Source: an uncultured Acidobacteriota bacterium
Lineage (GTDB): Bacteria > Acidobacteriota > Vicinamibacteria > Marinacidobacterales > SMYC01
Direction: 5' to 3'
Assembly: GCA_947259165.1 (NCBI GenBank)
Contig: CAMYKY010000001.1
Span: forward strand, 1 to 64,000
Length of the DNA: 64,000 nucleotides
Made by a program: the position numbers and the translations under genes. Positions 17,190 to 29,236 of the stretch are shown here, in pieces (the stretch's first letter is position 1; each line of letters starts with the position of its first letter). The notes beneath the pieces were generated by a model, which made no database searches, was not told where the DNA came from, and saw only the letters and a program-made list of their open reading frames with translations.

Positions 17190-17263
17190 CCGGCGGACTT
17201 TCGAAGTTCTTATCAACGTAGCCTTCATTTGGGTCAACAGCGATTTTCGGTAGCCATCCAGAT

Positions 17264-18871
<1,608 letters not shown>

Positions 18872-18895
18872 GGGTGACTCAATACGATCTTGTCA

Positions 18896-19903
18896 TCAAG
18901 AGCGGAAGTAGGGAAGTACCTCGCGACCCAAAAGCTCGATTGCCACGAGCGGGTCTGGCCCGAGTGGTGGCCCGAAGCTCAAATGACGAACGCCCGCTTC
19001 AACCAGAGGCTCGAGACGCCGGATCAGCGCTTTGGGCTCTCCGGTGACGCCGATCTGCAACATGCGCTCGTCGACGAGAGCACACGCCTTGTCCATGTCA
19101 CGCTCCTGGTGCACGGCGCGGTCGATCGCCGAAAAATCGTCTCGGGTCAACGAAAGCCTCTCGAGAATCAGCGGCGACAGCGCCGACCCATAGTAGGCAA
19201 TCTTTTCGGCCAGCACCCTCCGAGCGGCATCGCTGTCTTTCGAAAGAGACACCCAGATGCAGGCGGCGAAATCGATTTCGGAAAGGGACTCATCGCGCGC
19301 GCGGCCACCTTCGTCGAGAAGCGGACGTACTGTGAAGTAATGCTCGGGCGGGAACAAAAGCGGTAGCACCCCGTCGCCAATCTCGCCTGCGAGGCGAAGC
19401 ATTTTGGGGCCGAGGGCGCCGATATAAATGGGTGTCGTGCGGGGTGCTGAGAACCTCAGATAGGCCTCGTCGGACCACTTCAAGTAGTCGCCATCGACCG
19501 GCGCCGGCGCACCGGCCAGGAGCTTTCGAATCACGGCGACCGATTCTCGTACCGCGGCGAGCGGCGTTCGATGCTCGATGCCGACCCACTTCATAAAATC
19601 CCGTGCACCGGCGGCGATGCCCAAGCAGAAGCGGTTGCCACTGAGCTCGTCGAGCGTCGCCGCGATCATGGCGATTTCGCTCGGGTCGATCGTGTAGGGA
19701 TTCAGAATACACGTTCCGAGTTGGAGTCGTTTCGTAGCCGTAGCGATCGCGGCAAGAATGACGGGAGAGCTCTTCAAGAAAAGGTCGTTACTGACCCAGA
19801 GCTGATCGAATCCCGTCCGCTCGGCAGCTTGCGCCAATCGAACATAATCGGCAACCCCGAGATCGTTGTTGAGCCGAATACTATAGGTAAACGAAGTGCT
19901 CAT
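18896..19903 (-). CDS. LLM-class (F420/FMN-dependent) oxidoreductase
   Basis: MSTSFTYSIRLNNDLGVADYVRLAQAAERTGFDQLWVSNDL...; luciferase-like pattern. Confidence 0.82.
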   Translation of the reverse strand: MSTSFTYSIRLNNDLGVADYVRLAQAAERTGFDQLWVSNDLFLKSSPVILAAIATATKRLQLGTCILNPYTIDPSEIAMIAATLDELSGNRFCLGIAAGARDFMKWVGIEHRTPLAAVRESVAVIRKLLAGAPAPVDGDYLKWSDEAYLRFSAPRTTPIYIGALGPKMLRLAGEIGDGVLPLLFPPEHYFTVRPLLDEGGRARDESLSEIDFAACIWVSLSKDSDAARRVLAEKIAYYGSALSPLILERLSLTRDDFSAIDRAVHQERDMDKACALVDERMLQIGVTGEPKALIRRLEPLVEAGVRHLSFGPPLGPDPLVAIELLGREVLPYFRS

Positions 19904-20301
19904 AGATCCGCGGACGCGGAGCCCACGACGGCCTCGGCTTCGATCTCGACAAGGTACTCGTCACCGATGAGCTCCGCGCGAACGAGGGTGTTGGCGGGGC
20001 GAATTTTTCGGAAGCGCTCACCGTGCACCGCACCGACCGCCTTCCAGTCGTCGACTCGGGCGACGAAAATACGCGTCCGAACCACATCGCCGAGGACACC
20101 CCCTAGTGATTCGATCGCTTTTTCGATTTTGTCGAGCGCGTAGCGAGCTTGTCCAGCCGCGTCTCCGGGAGCGACGAGACCGTCGGGACCCGTCGCCGTC
20201 GTCCCCGAGACATAGATCCTATCGCCGACGCGCACCGCGCGGGAATAGCCGTACATCTCTTCCCACGAAACGCCACTGCCGACTCTTGTGCGCTCCGCCA
20301 T
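19900..20301 (-). CDS. RidA/YjgF/YER057c family protein
   Basis: RVGDRIYVSGTTATGPDG...GDVVRTRIFVARVDDWKAVGAVHGERF...PANTLVRAELIGDEYLVEIEAEAV. Confidence 0.88.
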   Translation of the reverse strand: MAERTRVGSGVSWEEMYGYSRAVRVGDRIYVSGTTATGPDGLVAPGDAAGQARYALDKIEKAIESLGGVLGDVVRTRIFVARVDDWKAVGAVHGERFRKIRPANTLVRAELIGDEYLVEIEAEAVVGSASADL

Positions 20302-20363
20302 ACATCGAACCTCCGGTTGCGAGGTATATCATAGTGGTAACCGGGAACCTGCAAACCTCACCT

Positions 20364-21452
20364 ATGCGCCTACAGCGAATCATCCTCGGCGAGTGGATGC
20401 CCGCTCTCTTGCTCTCGACAACCGTGGCGACAGCTCAAACCCCTCGAGTTGACGAGGGGCCCAAGAGAGAAGACCCCTCGGATCCGAGCCACGAGATCGA
20501 GGCCACCGTCGACCGTGGCTGGCGGCGTCCGCTGGCCAGCCGAAATCAGTTCCCCGTTTTGCTGATGTTCGTATCGCTGGCGCCCGATCGCGCCGCCTCG
20601 CTTTCCCGCGGCCACACGAGTGTCGACGTCGGCTTCGACTACTCCAACATCATTGCCGGCCAGGAGACCGAGGACGAATTTCTGCACCTCGACCTCGAGT
20701 ACTTGAGAACCAACGTTGTCGTCAAGCATGGACTTCCCGCGCACATGGAGATCGGCGCGTCGATCCCCCTTTACTACTACTACGGTGGGTTTTTCGATGG
20801 ATTGGTCGGAGGACTTCACGAATCTTTAGGGCTTCCCAATTTCCTTCGCGGGCAAACGGACAACGGTCTGACTCGGTACGAATTCGTCTCCGGCACGGGA
20901 GTGCCCTTTCTCGGCGACGAGGCCATCACCGCCATCGGCGACATCGCGGTGCATTTCAAGAAGACTCTTTTCGAAAACGATCGTTACGCGTTCGCCGTAC
21001 GAAGTGATGTCAAATCTCCCACCGGCAAGCCGGAGAGGCTAAGCGGCAGCGGTGCGACGGACCTCGGTCTCGGCCTCGCTTTCGACCGCATCACCGAGCG
21101 CTGGGGTCTTTACTCGAACGCCAGCTATCACTTCCTCGGGCAACCCGACGGATTCAGGGTGAGGAATTTCTTCTCGTTGATGCTGGGCTTGGACTACAGA
21201 CTTCGATCACGGCTATCAGCGCACCTACAGTTTGATCACGCTCGGCCGTTCGTCGAGAGTGAGCTGCCACTGTTCAGTCGGGCTGCGCAACAGGTCGCGC
21301 TCGGCCTGCGTTGGCGACACTCGGATCGTTTTGTCTACGAATGGCGTTTCGTGGAAGACCTTTCAAAAGTTGCACCTGATTTCACCGTCAGCTTCCAAGT
21401 GGGTATTCGCTGGAGCACGACGGCTTCGACAGAGGAGGCAATCCCACCATGA
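20364..21452 (+). CDS. DUF3187-like outer membrane protein
   Basis: Signal peptide MRLQRIILGEWMPALLLSTTVATAQ; beta-rich sequence. Confidence 0.5.
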   Translation: MRLQRIILGEWMPALLLSTTVATAQTPRVDEGPKREDPSDPSHEIEATVDRGWRRPLASRNQFPVLLMFVSLAPDRAASLSRGHTSVDVGFDYSNIIAGQETEDEFLHLDLEYLRTNVVVKHGLPAHMEIGASIPLYYYYGGFFDGLVGGLHESLGLPNFLRGQTDNGLTRYEFVSGTGVPFLGDEAITAIGDIAVHFKKTLFENDRYAFAVRSDVKSPTGKPERLSGSGATDLGLGLAFDRITERWGLYSNASYHFLGQPDGFRVRNFFSLMLGLDYRLRSRLSAHLQFDHARPFVESELPLFSRAAQQVALGLRWRHSDRFVYEWRFVEDLSKVAPDFTVSFQVGIRWSTTASTEEAIPP

Positions 21453-22774
21453 AACAAATCCTGTTCGTTATCGCCCTCTTCGGTTGTTCCTTCTTACTGG
21501 CGGCGATATCTCTCGCACAGGAGCAAGCCCACCACCCACAGCGCGCTCGAGGCGCGGCCGAGGCGCCTCCTCCCCGTGATGGATCCGGTACGAGTTGGCT
21601 GCCAGCCTCGTCGCCCATGGAGATGATCCATTTCAACTCCGGCGAGTGGGCGTTCATGGTGCATGGCTTCGCCAACTTCGCCTACCAGCAAGAGTCCGAG
21701 CCTCGGGGAACGTCGGAATTTTTCAGCACGAACATGGCGATGTTCTCTGCCGGACACGGACTCGGCAAGGGCCAGTTCAGGTTTCGCTTCATGGGGTCGC
21801 TCGAGCCCACGCTCGGCTCGACCGGATACCCGCTGTTGCTCCAAACGGGCGAGACTGCCGACGGAACCAACCCGCTGTTCGATCGCCAACACCCCCACGA
21901 CGTTCTCATGGAAGTCGCGCTCCGATACGACCGTCCACTCGGCGAGGCCGATGCGTTTTTCGTTTACTTCGCGCCCGCAGGCGATCCCGCTATTGGTCCC
22001 TCGGCTTTCATGCATCGTTTCTCCGGCGTCGACAACCCCGTCGCTCCGCTGGCGCACCATTGGCTCGATGCTACCCACATCAGCTACGGGGTCTTGACCG
22101 TCGGCTGGAGCCGCAAGGACAAGGTCAAGCTCGAAGGCTCGATCTTCAACGGACGCGAGCCCGACGCGAATCGCTGGGATGTCGACAAGATCCAGTTCAA
22201 CTCATTCTCGACGCGTATCACGGTCAACCCGACACCGAACTGGTCGCTTCAGGGAAGCATGGGCTGGTTGAAGGAGCCAGAGATTCTGCACCCAGGTCAA
22301 GACTTGCTCCGCATGACCGCCTCGGTGACGCACAATCGGCCCCTCGGCAGAAGCAGTGAGTGGGGCAACTGGCAAACGACTGCCGCTTGGGGACGCAACA
22401 AGTGGGACGAGCCTCCGAGCGCAACGACCGCGCCAGTGACCGGGCATCTCCACTTCACACCCGGCATCCAGCCGACGCGCAACGCAGCTCTCGTCGAGAC
22501 CGGCGTTCGGTTCAAGAGCATGCACACCGTGTTCGCACGTTGGGAGTGGGCGGAGAAGGACGAGTTGTTCATCTCTGCCGATCGTAGGCACCAGCTCGTC
22601 TATGACGTCAGCAAACTCGACGTCGGCTACCTGATAGATTTCCTGCGCTTGTCACACCTACGCGTCGGCGCCGGCGTGTACGGGGCATTGCACTGGGTTC
22701 CCGACGACCTGAGCATCGTCTACGGCGAACGCCCGAGCACGGCAGGCTTCTTCCTTCGATTCAAGATCATCTAG
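21449..22774 (+). CDS. Secreted/outer membrane beta-barrel-like hypothetical protein
   Basis: Signal peptide MKQILFVIALFGCSFLLAAISLAQ; beta-rich; ATGA-type overlap with the preceding gene. Confidence 0.55.
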   Translation: MKQILFVIALFGCSFLLAAISLAQEQAHHPQRARGAAEAPPPRDGSGTSWLPASSPMEMIHFNSGEWAFMVHGFANFAYQQESEPRGTSEFFSTNMAMFSAGHGLGKGQFRFRFMGSLEPTLGSTGYPLLLQTGETADGTNPLFDRQHPHDVLMEVALRYDRPLGEADAFFVYFAPAGDPAIGPSAFMHRFSGVDNPVAPLAHHWLDATHISYGVLTVGWSRKDKVKLEGSIFNGREPDANRWDVDKIQFNSFSTRITVNPTPNWSLQGSMGWLKEPEILHPGQDLLRMTASVTHNRPLGRSSEWGNWQTTAAWGRNKWDEPPSATTAPVTGHLHFTPGIQPTRNAALVETGVRFKSMHTVFARWEWAEKDELFISADRRHQLVYDVSKLDVGYLIDFLRLSHLRVGAGVYGALHWVPDDLSIVYGERPSTAGFFLRFKII

Positions 22775-22789
22775 GAATGCGAGGTTGCT

Positions 22790-22902
22790 AACAGCAAGGG
22801 GATAGGGTGGATGACCGCGATCGGATGCTTGGAGATTGTGGAGATTGAGAATATTTCTTTTATCCCCAGAATCCCCTCCTATCCCCCTATCCCCTTGCTT
22901 TC
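22790..22902. repeat. Imperfect-palindrome intergenic repeat, copy A
   Basis: aacagcaaggggatagggtggatgaccgcgatc...tatccccagaatcccctcctatccccctatccccttgcttt; the two ends are complementary. Confidence 0.85.
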
Positions 22903-23853
22903 GCGTTCCGCGGTCAGGGCGGCGGCTAGGAGGGGGAGCATCAGTTCGTGGTGGCCAACGAACTCGAAGCCTTTGCCGTTGCCAGTGATGGGGCGTTGGA
23001 CGACGTTCACTCGCGGGCGGTAGTGGCGGATGAAATCAAAATTGGCGGTTGAGAAATCGGAGAGCGGGTGGCCGAGATTTCTGACGACGCTCACGGCTTT
23101 CAGAAAGACTTCCGGCAGAAGCACCGCCGAGCCAACGTTGAGGTACACACCGCCGTCGTTCAGCCCTTTCACGACCCCCGCGAACAATTTGAAATCGTGA
23201 AGGCTGGTTTTGCCAATCGCCTCTCCCGATGCCTGCGGGTGCATGTGGATGATGTCTGTTCCCACGGCAACGTGCACGGTCACTGGGATCGCGAGTCGGT
23301 GCGCGTTCCACAGAAGGCTCGTCTCTTTATACGGCGGATCCTTTTCCTCGAGCATCGCGCCCACAGCCTCGCCGAGGCCGATGTCACGCGAGGCGCCGGT
23401 GCGGATCGCTTCGTTGAGAAGCGTGCCGGTCTCCTCGGCCATGCCGAATTTTCCGTCGCTGAGACCGTCGGCTACTTCCTCGGAAGTCTGCCCGACCATA
23501 GCGAGCTCGAAATCGTGGATGATCCCGGCGCCGTTGAGAGCAAGCCCCGACAAAAACCCGGAGCTCATGAGCTCCACGAGAAGGGGCGAAAGTCCGACTT
23601 TGATCACGTGCGCACCGAGACCCCACACGAGAGCCCGCTCGCGCGCTCGCGCGCTTTGCATCCGCGTCACCAAGTCACGAAGCTCGCGCGCCGCCAGAAT
23701 GTCCGGGAGCCCGTCCCAGAAATCACGAAAGCGCCCACCCGATACGGACGGTTTACCGAGCTGTTCGCGGCCGACTTTGCTTTTGCGGGAGGCAAGCGGG
23801 TACGTGTCGAGACCGTCGAGATCGAGCGGCGAGATCGAGTACTTCGAGGCCAT
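22879..23853 (-). CDS. Deoxyhypusine synthase-like fold protein (uncharacterised)
   Basis: WGLGAHVIKVGLSPLLVELMSSGFLSGLALNGAGIIHDFELA and DGGVYLNVGSAVLLPEVFLKA resemble DHS family blocks; weak recognition. Confidence 0.45.
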   Translation of the reverse strand: MASKYSISPLDLDGLDTYPLASRKSKVGREQLGKPSVSGGRFRDFWDGLPDILAARELRDLVTRMQSARARERALVWGLGAHVIKVGLSPLLVELMSSGFLSGLALNGAGIIHDFELAMVGQTSEEVADGLSDGKFGMAEETGTLLNEAIRTGASRDIGLGEAVGAMLEEKDPPYKETSLLWNAHRLAIPVTVHVAVGTDIIHMHPQASGEAIGKTSLHDFKLFAGVVKGLNDGGVYLNVGSAVLLPEVFLKAVSVVRNLGHPLSDFSTANFDFIRHYRPRVNVVQRPITGNGKGFEFVGHHELMLPLLAAALTAERESKGIGG

Positions 23854-24425
23854 CAGGGAAAGAGCTCGTCTTCAATGATCTGGCAAAAGAAATGCACGAG
23901 CATGGCGTGTACTTCCTGAATACGGGCGGTCTCTTGGTGCGGCACCGTCAGACACAGCTCGACGCTGTCGGCAAGCTTGCCCCCATCGCGTCCGCTAAGG
24001 CCGACGGTCCTCAGCCCTCTTTCGGTCGCCATTGTGATCGCATTCAACACGTTGGGAGAGCTTCCGCTCGTCGTGATCCCGATGGCGACGTCCCCTTTGC
24101 CGCCGAGGGCGTCGATCTGCCGACTAAAGACTTCGTCGTAGTGGCTGTCGTTGGCAACACTCGTGAGGATCGACGAATCCGTCGTCAACGCTATCGCGGC
24201 AAGCGCTGGGCGATCGGCGCGAAAACGGTTCACCAACTCGGCGGAAAAATGTTGAGCGTCCGCGGCGCTACCACCGTTGCCGAAGATGAGGAGCTTCTTG
24301 CCGGAGCGCAGCGCCTCGGAAAAAACCGTGCCTGCCTCCAAAACGGCGTCGGCATGCCGCTCGAAAAACGATTCCTTGAGCTGGACGCTGTCGCGAACGT
24401 CGGACAACAAAGAGTCACGATCCAC
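23853..24425 (-). CDS. gmhA: SIS-domain D-sedoheptulose-7-phosphate isomerase (GmhA-like)
   Basis: KLLIFGNGGSAADAQHFSAELVNRF...GITTSGSSPNVLNA. Confidence 0.85.
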   Translation of the reverse strand: MDRDSLLSDVRDSVQLKESFFERHADAVLEAGTVFSEALRSGKKLLIFGNGGSAADAQHFSAELVNRFRADRPALAAIALTTDSSILTSVANDSHYDEVFSRQIDALGGKGDVAIGITTSGSSPNVLNAITMATERGLRTVGLSGRDGGKLADSVELCLTVPHQETARIQEVHAMLVHFFCQIIEDELFP

Positions 24426-24459
24426 GCCGAAAGTATATCCCGCCTCTGACGGACAGGTT

Positions 24460-24577
24460 GTCAAAGGCAAGGGGAGAGGGGGATAACCGCGATTCGTTGT
24501 TGGGAGATGTGGGGAATACAGATCTTGTTCTATCCCCAATATCCCCTCCGACCCCCTTATCCCCTTGCTTTTAGCAA
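24460..24577. repeat. Imperfect-palindrome intergenic repeat, copy B
   Basis: tcaaaggcaaggggagagggggataaccgcgattcg...tatccccaatatcccctccgacccccttatccccttgctttta. Confidence 0.85.
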
Positions 24578-25605
24578 CGCCGGCGGGAGGCTCCGTGGCG
24601 GGCGGGGTAGATCAGCATGGCGTCACCGAAGCTGTAGAAGCGGTATTCTTGTTCCACCGCCTCCAGATAGGCGGCGCGAACTTGGTCCACGCCACCGAGT
24701 GCGGAGACGAGCATCAGCAGGGTGCTCTTGGGAAGGTGGAAATTGGTCACCAGGCCACCCACAACGCGAAACTCGAAGCCCGGCGTGATGAACAGGTCAC
24801 TCTCGTGCCATCCCGGTGCAAAGTCGAGTCGGGCCGCGGACTCCAGGGCTCGGACGGTCGTTGTCCCGACCGCGATCACGGAGCGACTTTGTCGCATCGC
24901 CTCGACGGTGGCCGGCGGCACCTCGAAACGCTCGATCCCCATCCGATGCTCAGAGATTTCGTCGGAGCGCACCGGCGCGAACGTCGCATGGCCGACGTGC
25001 AGCGTGATCTTGGCGACACGGATGCGACGGCTCTCGAGCGCAGTGAACATCGCCTCGGTGAAGTGCAGACCCGCTGTCGGTGCCGCCACCGAGCCGCGGT
25101 CACGAGCGTACACGGTCTGATAGCGGAGTCGGGCTTCAGCTTCATCACTCATCGGCTCGATGTAGGGAGGCAGCGGAGTTCTACCGAGGCTGTCGACGAT
25201 GTCGTCCCACTCGCCTTCGTGATGGAATCGCACGGAGAGTGGTGCTCGAGTCACGACTTCGGCGCCGAGACGTCCGTCACCAAACGTCAGCTCGGTTCCA
25301 GGTCGGAGCTTGCGCGCAGGTTTTCCGAGGACACTCCAAGTATCGTCTTCGAGCTTTTCGAGAAGCAACAGCTCGACCGAGCCTCCTGTCGAGCGAGCTC
25401 CGACGAGTCGCGCCGGGAAGACTTTGGTGTCATTCAATATCAATAGATCGTCCGGCTGGAGGAGCTTGGAAAGCGCGTCGAACCCCAGGTGGTGCATCGA
25501 GCCGTCCGGCTCGAGATGCAACAAGCGGGACGCGTCGCGCGCCGACAACGGTTTCTGAGCGATGAGCTCTGCCGGGAGCTCGTAGTCGAACTCGGCGAGC
25601 TTCAA
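24571..25605 (-). CDS. queA: S-adenosylmethionine:tRNA ribosyltransferase-isomerase
   Basis: [20 protein letters not shown]...[15 protein letters not shown]...[17 protein letters not shown]. Confidence 0.95.
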   Translation of the reverse strand: MKLAEFDYELPAELIAQKPLSARDASRLLHLEPDGSMHHLGFDALSKLLQPDDLLILNDTKVFPARLVGARSTGGSVELLLLEKLEDDTWSVLGKPARKLRPGTELTFGDGRLGAEVVTRAPLSVRFHHEGEWDDIVDSLGRTPLPPYIEPMSDEAEARLRYQTVYARDRGSVAAPTAGLHFTEAMFTALESRRIRVAKITLHVGHATFAPVRSDEISEHRMGIERFEVPPATVEAMRQSRSVIAVGTTTVRALESAARLDFAPGWHESDLFITPGFEFRVVGGLVTNFHLPKSTLLMLVSALGGVDQVRAAYLEAVEQEYRFYSFGDAMLIYPARHGASRRRC

Positions 25606-26630
25606 AACAGACGTTTTTGCGGATTTCTTTGCAGGTGCGTCGGCTCGAGGCCGAAATGGTGGTAGGCGAGATCGGTCGCAACGCGCCCGCGCGGCGTGCG
25701 GTCGAGAAACCCGATCTGGATCAGGTAAGGCTCGTAGATATCTTCGATCGTATCGGGCTCCTCGCCAACGACCGCGGCAACCGTTGAAAGACCAACGGGA
25801 CCACCCGAGAACTTCTCCATGATCGTCAGCAGGATGGTGCGGTCCATTTCGTCGAAGCCCATCTCGTCGACTTCGAGCAGGGTTAACGCGTCGGCCGCGA
25901 CTCCAGACGTGACTTTCCCATCTGCCTTGACCTGAGCAAAGTCCCGAACACGCCTCAGAAGACGATTCGCGATCCGAGGGGTGCCGCGCGAACGCTTCGC
26001 AATCGCTATCGCCGCATCCCCGTCGACGGCAACGCCGAGAATCGACGCGGAGCGTTCGATGACCGCCGTCAGGTCTTCCACCGTATAGAAATCGAGACGG
26101 TGCACGATGCCGAAGCGCGCCCTTAGCGGCGAGGTCAAGAGTCCGGCCCGTGTCGTTGCGCCAATGAGGGTGAACGGCGCCACGGGGATCTTGACGGATT
26201 TCGCCGACGGCCCCTGCCCAATGATGATGTCGAGCTTGAAATCCTCCATCGCGGGGTACAGCACTTCCTCGATCGCGGGATGGAGCCGGTGGATCTCGTC
26301 GATGAACAAAACGTCGCGCTCTTCGAGGTTCGTGAGCAGCGCAACGAGATCACCCGACTTCTCGACGAGAGGTCCCGCGGTCGTCGTGATGTTCACCGCG
26401 AGCTCGTTTGCCACGACGTGGGCCAGAGTCGTCTTGCCGAGCCCCGGAGGCCCGTACGTCAGCATGTGGTCCATTGCCTCGCCCCGCTCACGCGCCGCCT
26501 GAACCGCGATCTCGAGCTGCGCGAGAACCTTCTTCTGCCCGACATACTCTCGAAATCCCCGGGGGCGAAGACTCTGGTCAAGAGAAAGATCCTCGTCGGT
26601 GCGACCCAGCGAGATCAGACGCTCTGCCAT
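25602..26630 (-). CDS. ruvB: Holliday junction DNA helicase RuvB
   Basis: [57 protein letters not shown]. Confidence 0.97.
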   Translation of the reverse strand: MAERLISLGRTDEDLSLDQSLRPRGFREYVGQKKVLAQLEIAVQAARERGEAMDHMLTYGPPGLGKTTLAHVVANELAVNITTTAGPLVEKSGDLVALLTNLEERDVLFIDEIHRLHPAIEEVLYPAMEDFKLDIIIGQGPSAKSVKIPVAPFTLIGATTRAGLLTSPLRARFGIVHRLDFYTVEDLTAVIERSASILGVAVDGDAAIAIAKRSRGTPRIANRLLRRVRDFAQVKADGKVTSGVAADALTLLEVDEMGFDEMDRTILLTIMEKFSGGPVGLSTVAAVVGEEPDTIEDIYEPYLIQIGFLDRTPRGRVATDLAYHHFGLEPTHLQRNPQKRLF

Positions 26631-26701
26631 CTTTCCGGCAAGTCTACAACAAGAGCAAAAAAGATTTGTCCCCTCCTTTATTACGTGTATATACTCTCTT
26701 T

Positions 26702-27163
26702 ATGCCGACCGACGAAACTCCGGACATCGAGTGCGCGGTCTTCCATCTGCGCAAGACGACGCGGACGATTACTCAGCTCTATGACGAGGTGCTGCGTCCC
26801 ACAGGGTTGCGGAGCACGCAGTATTCGATATTGCGCATCGTTTCGAACCTGGGTCCATTCACCGTCAACGAGCTCGGCACGACCATGGGGATGGATCGCA
26901 CCACGGTGACCCGAAACGTGCGGTTGCTCGAACGGATGGGCCACCTCCGTATCGAGCCCGGAGACGATCGCCGAACACGGCGGGTTCGACTCAGCGCTCG
27001 CGGTCGCTCCGCGGTCGAAAAAACTCAGCCCTACTGGGAGCAGGCCCAGGCAATCCTCGTTGGCGGCCTCGGTGATAAACGGTGGCAGAAGTTGCGAAAC
27101 GAGCTCACGGCGATTGTCAACGTCGGGCGCAAAGAGCTCGACAAAAGGGCAGACACAAGATGA
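26702..27163 (+). CDS. MarR-family transcriptional regulator
   Basis: LRSTQYSILRIVSNLGPFTVNELGTTMGMDRTTVTRNVRLLERMGHLRIEPGDDRRTRRVRLSARG wHTH. Confidence 0.88.
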   Translation: MPTDETPDIECAVFHLRKTTRTITQLYDEVLRPTGLRSTQYSILRIVSNLGPFTVNELGTTMGMDRTTVTRNVRLLERMGHLRIEPGDDRRTRRVRLSARGRSAVEKTQPYWEQAQAILVGGLGDKRWQKLRNELTAIVNVGRKELDKRADTR

Positions 27164-27164
27164 T

Positions 27165-27398
27165 AGGATTCCGCATCTCCACACTCACCCCGCCATCTTC
27201 GCCCGCTACCTCGACTACCTCGAAAGCCTCGTCCAAGCGGTCCGGCACGCCCACCGTGAAGATTGGAGCCTCGAGCAAACCCTGGGGCGATTCCCGCTGC
27301 CTGAGCGCTTCGCGATCTCGACGCAGCTCTCGAGCGCTTCGTTTTACAAGGGACTGCATCCTTACAACCTTCAACGGAGTTTTCTCGAAACCCAATAG
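27165..27398 (+). pseudogene. Remnant resembling the C-terminus of an MBL-fold hydrolase
   Basis: HTHPAIFARYLDYLESLVQAVRHAHREDWSLEQTLGRFPLPERFAI...FYKGLHPYNLQRSFLETQ, with no N-terminal metal-binding half. Confidence 0.35.
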
Positions 27399-27445
27399 GG
27401 AAAGTCTTCACCTTCCGCTCCGCGCCGCCGTGGTGAAAAAAGCGG

Positions 27446-29236
27446 CTAGACTTCGAGACCAATGGAGCGCATCAGGTCGAGGGCATTGCTCTTCTTCACC
27501 ACGCCTTCGCGCATGACGTAGTCGAACTGAATCTCTCCATCGACGATCTGATCTTCGAAGTGAACGTTCGTGGCTGCGTTGTCCATCGTATCCGCCATCT
27601 TCGAGAGCGCAAGGTCGTGGGTCGTGATGAAACCCACGGCGCCGCGATCGATGAGGCCGCGAACGACCGCCTCCGCACCGATGCGGCGATCGTGCGAGTT
27701 GGTTCCATGGAGGATCTCGTCGAGCAGGAATAGCACCGGTGTACTCCCGGACGTCAACTCCAGTACTTGTCGGAGGCGGAGAATCTCGGCGTAAAAATGC
27801 GAAATACCCTCTTGTAGTGAATCCAGAATTCGAATCGATGCTGCAACGGTAAACGGCGACAACTCGAGCTTTCGCGCACACACCGGCGCACCTGCGAACG
27901 CAAGTACGGCGTTGACCCCGATGGCCCGGAGAAACGTGCTCTTGCCCGACATGTTCGAGCCGGAGACGACGAGCAGTCGCAGCTCGTCCCCGAAGCGGAC
28001 GTCGTTTCGAATGAGGCGCGACGCTGGGATCAGGGGGTGGCCGAGGCCCTCGGCGTCGTAGACAACTCCATCCTCGCAAAGGGCGGGGAACGGGTCCTCC
28101 GGATGCTCGAAGGCATAGGTGGCCACAGCGAGGAGGGCGTCGAGCTCTCCAACTGCGGAGAGCCAACGAGGCACGTGCGGCCCCGACCGCTGTCGCCACG
28201 ACTCGATCGCGAAAGCAAACTGAGTGCCCCACAGCAGTAGCGCCGCAAACGGCGCGAACAGCTGATTTCGGCGGGCATCGAGATACTCGACGAGACGAAT
28301 CAACCGACGTATCTGTCGGGACGCGGGCTCGCCCTCGGAGACGAGCGCCTCCTGAAGGGAAACGAGACGTGAGGACGCAAACCGTTCCCCTTCGAGTCTC
28401 TCGACCAGCAGCGACAAAACACTGAGGGCATTCGCCGGGTCTTCCACGGCGGTGAGAACCGATCGGACCCGCGGACGGAAGGCGAGCGCGAACGCGGCAC
28501 TGACAGCGGCCAAACCCAAAAACGGCAGTCGCGTCCACCACGCCGCGATCCACCCGATAGAGGCCACGAGAGTCGCGCTGCCCAAAACGAGCGCGATGAT
28601 TCTCACCGACGACGATGTCAAAACGGCGGGCTCGGTAGCCCACTTGGAAAGGGTTTCCGGATCGACGCTGTCGACGGCGACGGGTCGCTCGCGCGCGATG
28701 TCCTCGCGGAGTTTGACCAAGGGAGCGAGCTCGGCCACAGATTGTTGACGTTGTCGAACAACCTCAAGCGGTGCGGGAGAGAGCAACCATCCGGCGAGCG
28801 TCTTGGCGCCCCACGGGCTTTGAGTCGTTGCGAGCAACTCAAACAACGATCCGCTACCAAAAACATCGAGGTCGCTCGAGTAGGGATGGTGCGGGTCGAT
28901 GAACGCAGCGCCCTGGTTGCCGGTTCCGGCCCACGCGTCGCCTAGTCGAGCGAGCCCTCGAGAGTAAAACAGCCGGGAACGCTCGGCGCGGCGCACCCCT
29001 TCATAGAGACGCGCATGCCAGCTCATCAGAAAGGCGAATGTCACGACCGGGACCAGAAGCCACGGCCACGCAACCCGATCGGTTTCCCACACGAACCACG
29101 CCACGGCGACGCCCACCACGAAAACGATCAGGCGCGAGTAGGAGACGAGCGAGGCTTTGCGCTCGCGACTCTCTCGCTCGAGCTGACGCTCCGAAATCCG
29201 AGCGTTGTAGAGCTCCGCTATTGCGTCCCGCGTCAT
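27446..29236 (-). CDS. MutS-family ATPase (MutS core/ATPase, lacking the mismatch-recognition N-terminus)
   Basis: LRLLVVSGSNMSGKSTFLRAIGVNAVLAFAGAPVCA...LFLLDEILHGTNSHDRRIGAEAVV. Confidence 0.9.
   Translation of the reverse strand: MTRDAIAELYNARISERQLERESRERKASLVSYSRLIVFVVGVAVAWFVWETDRVAWPWLLVPVVTFAFLMSWHARLYEGVRRAERSRLFYSRGLARLGDAWAGTGNQGAAFIDPHHPYSSDLDVFGSGSLFELLATTQSPWGAKTLAGWLLSPAPLEVVRQRQQSVAELAPLVKLREDIARERPVAVDSVDPETLSKWATEPAVLTSSSVRIIALVLGSATLVASIGWIAAWWTRLPFLGLAAVSAAFALAFRPRVRSVLTAVEDPANALSVLSLLVERLEGERFASSRLVSLQEALVSEGEPASRQIRRLIRLVEYLDARRNQLFAPFAALLLWGTQFAFAIESWRQRSGPHVPRWLSAVGELDALLAVATYAFEHPEDPFPALCEDGVVYDAEGLGHPLIPASRLIRNDVRFGDELRLLVVSGSNMSGKSTFLRAIGVNAVLAFAGAPVCARKLELSPFTVAASIRILDSLQEGISHFYAEILRLRQVLELTSGSTPVLFLLDEILHGTNSHDRRIGAEAVVRGLIDRGAVGFITTHDLALSKMADTMDNAATNVHFEDQIVDGEIQFDYVMREGVVKKSNALDLMRSIGLEV

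Noticed and set aside
26650-26702. MarR operator/promoter in the ruvB-marR divergent gap (tacgtgtatatactctc)
   Set aside because: A plausible -10-like stretch, but no clear palindrome or -35; too weak to call.
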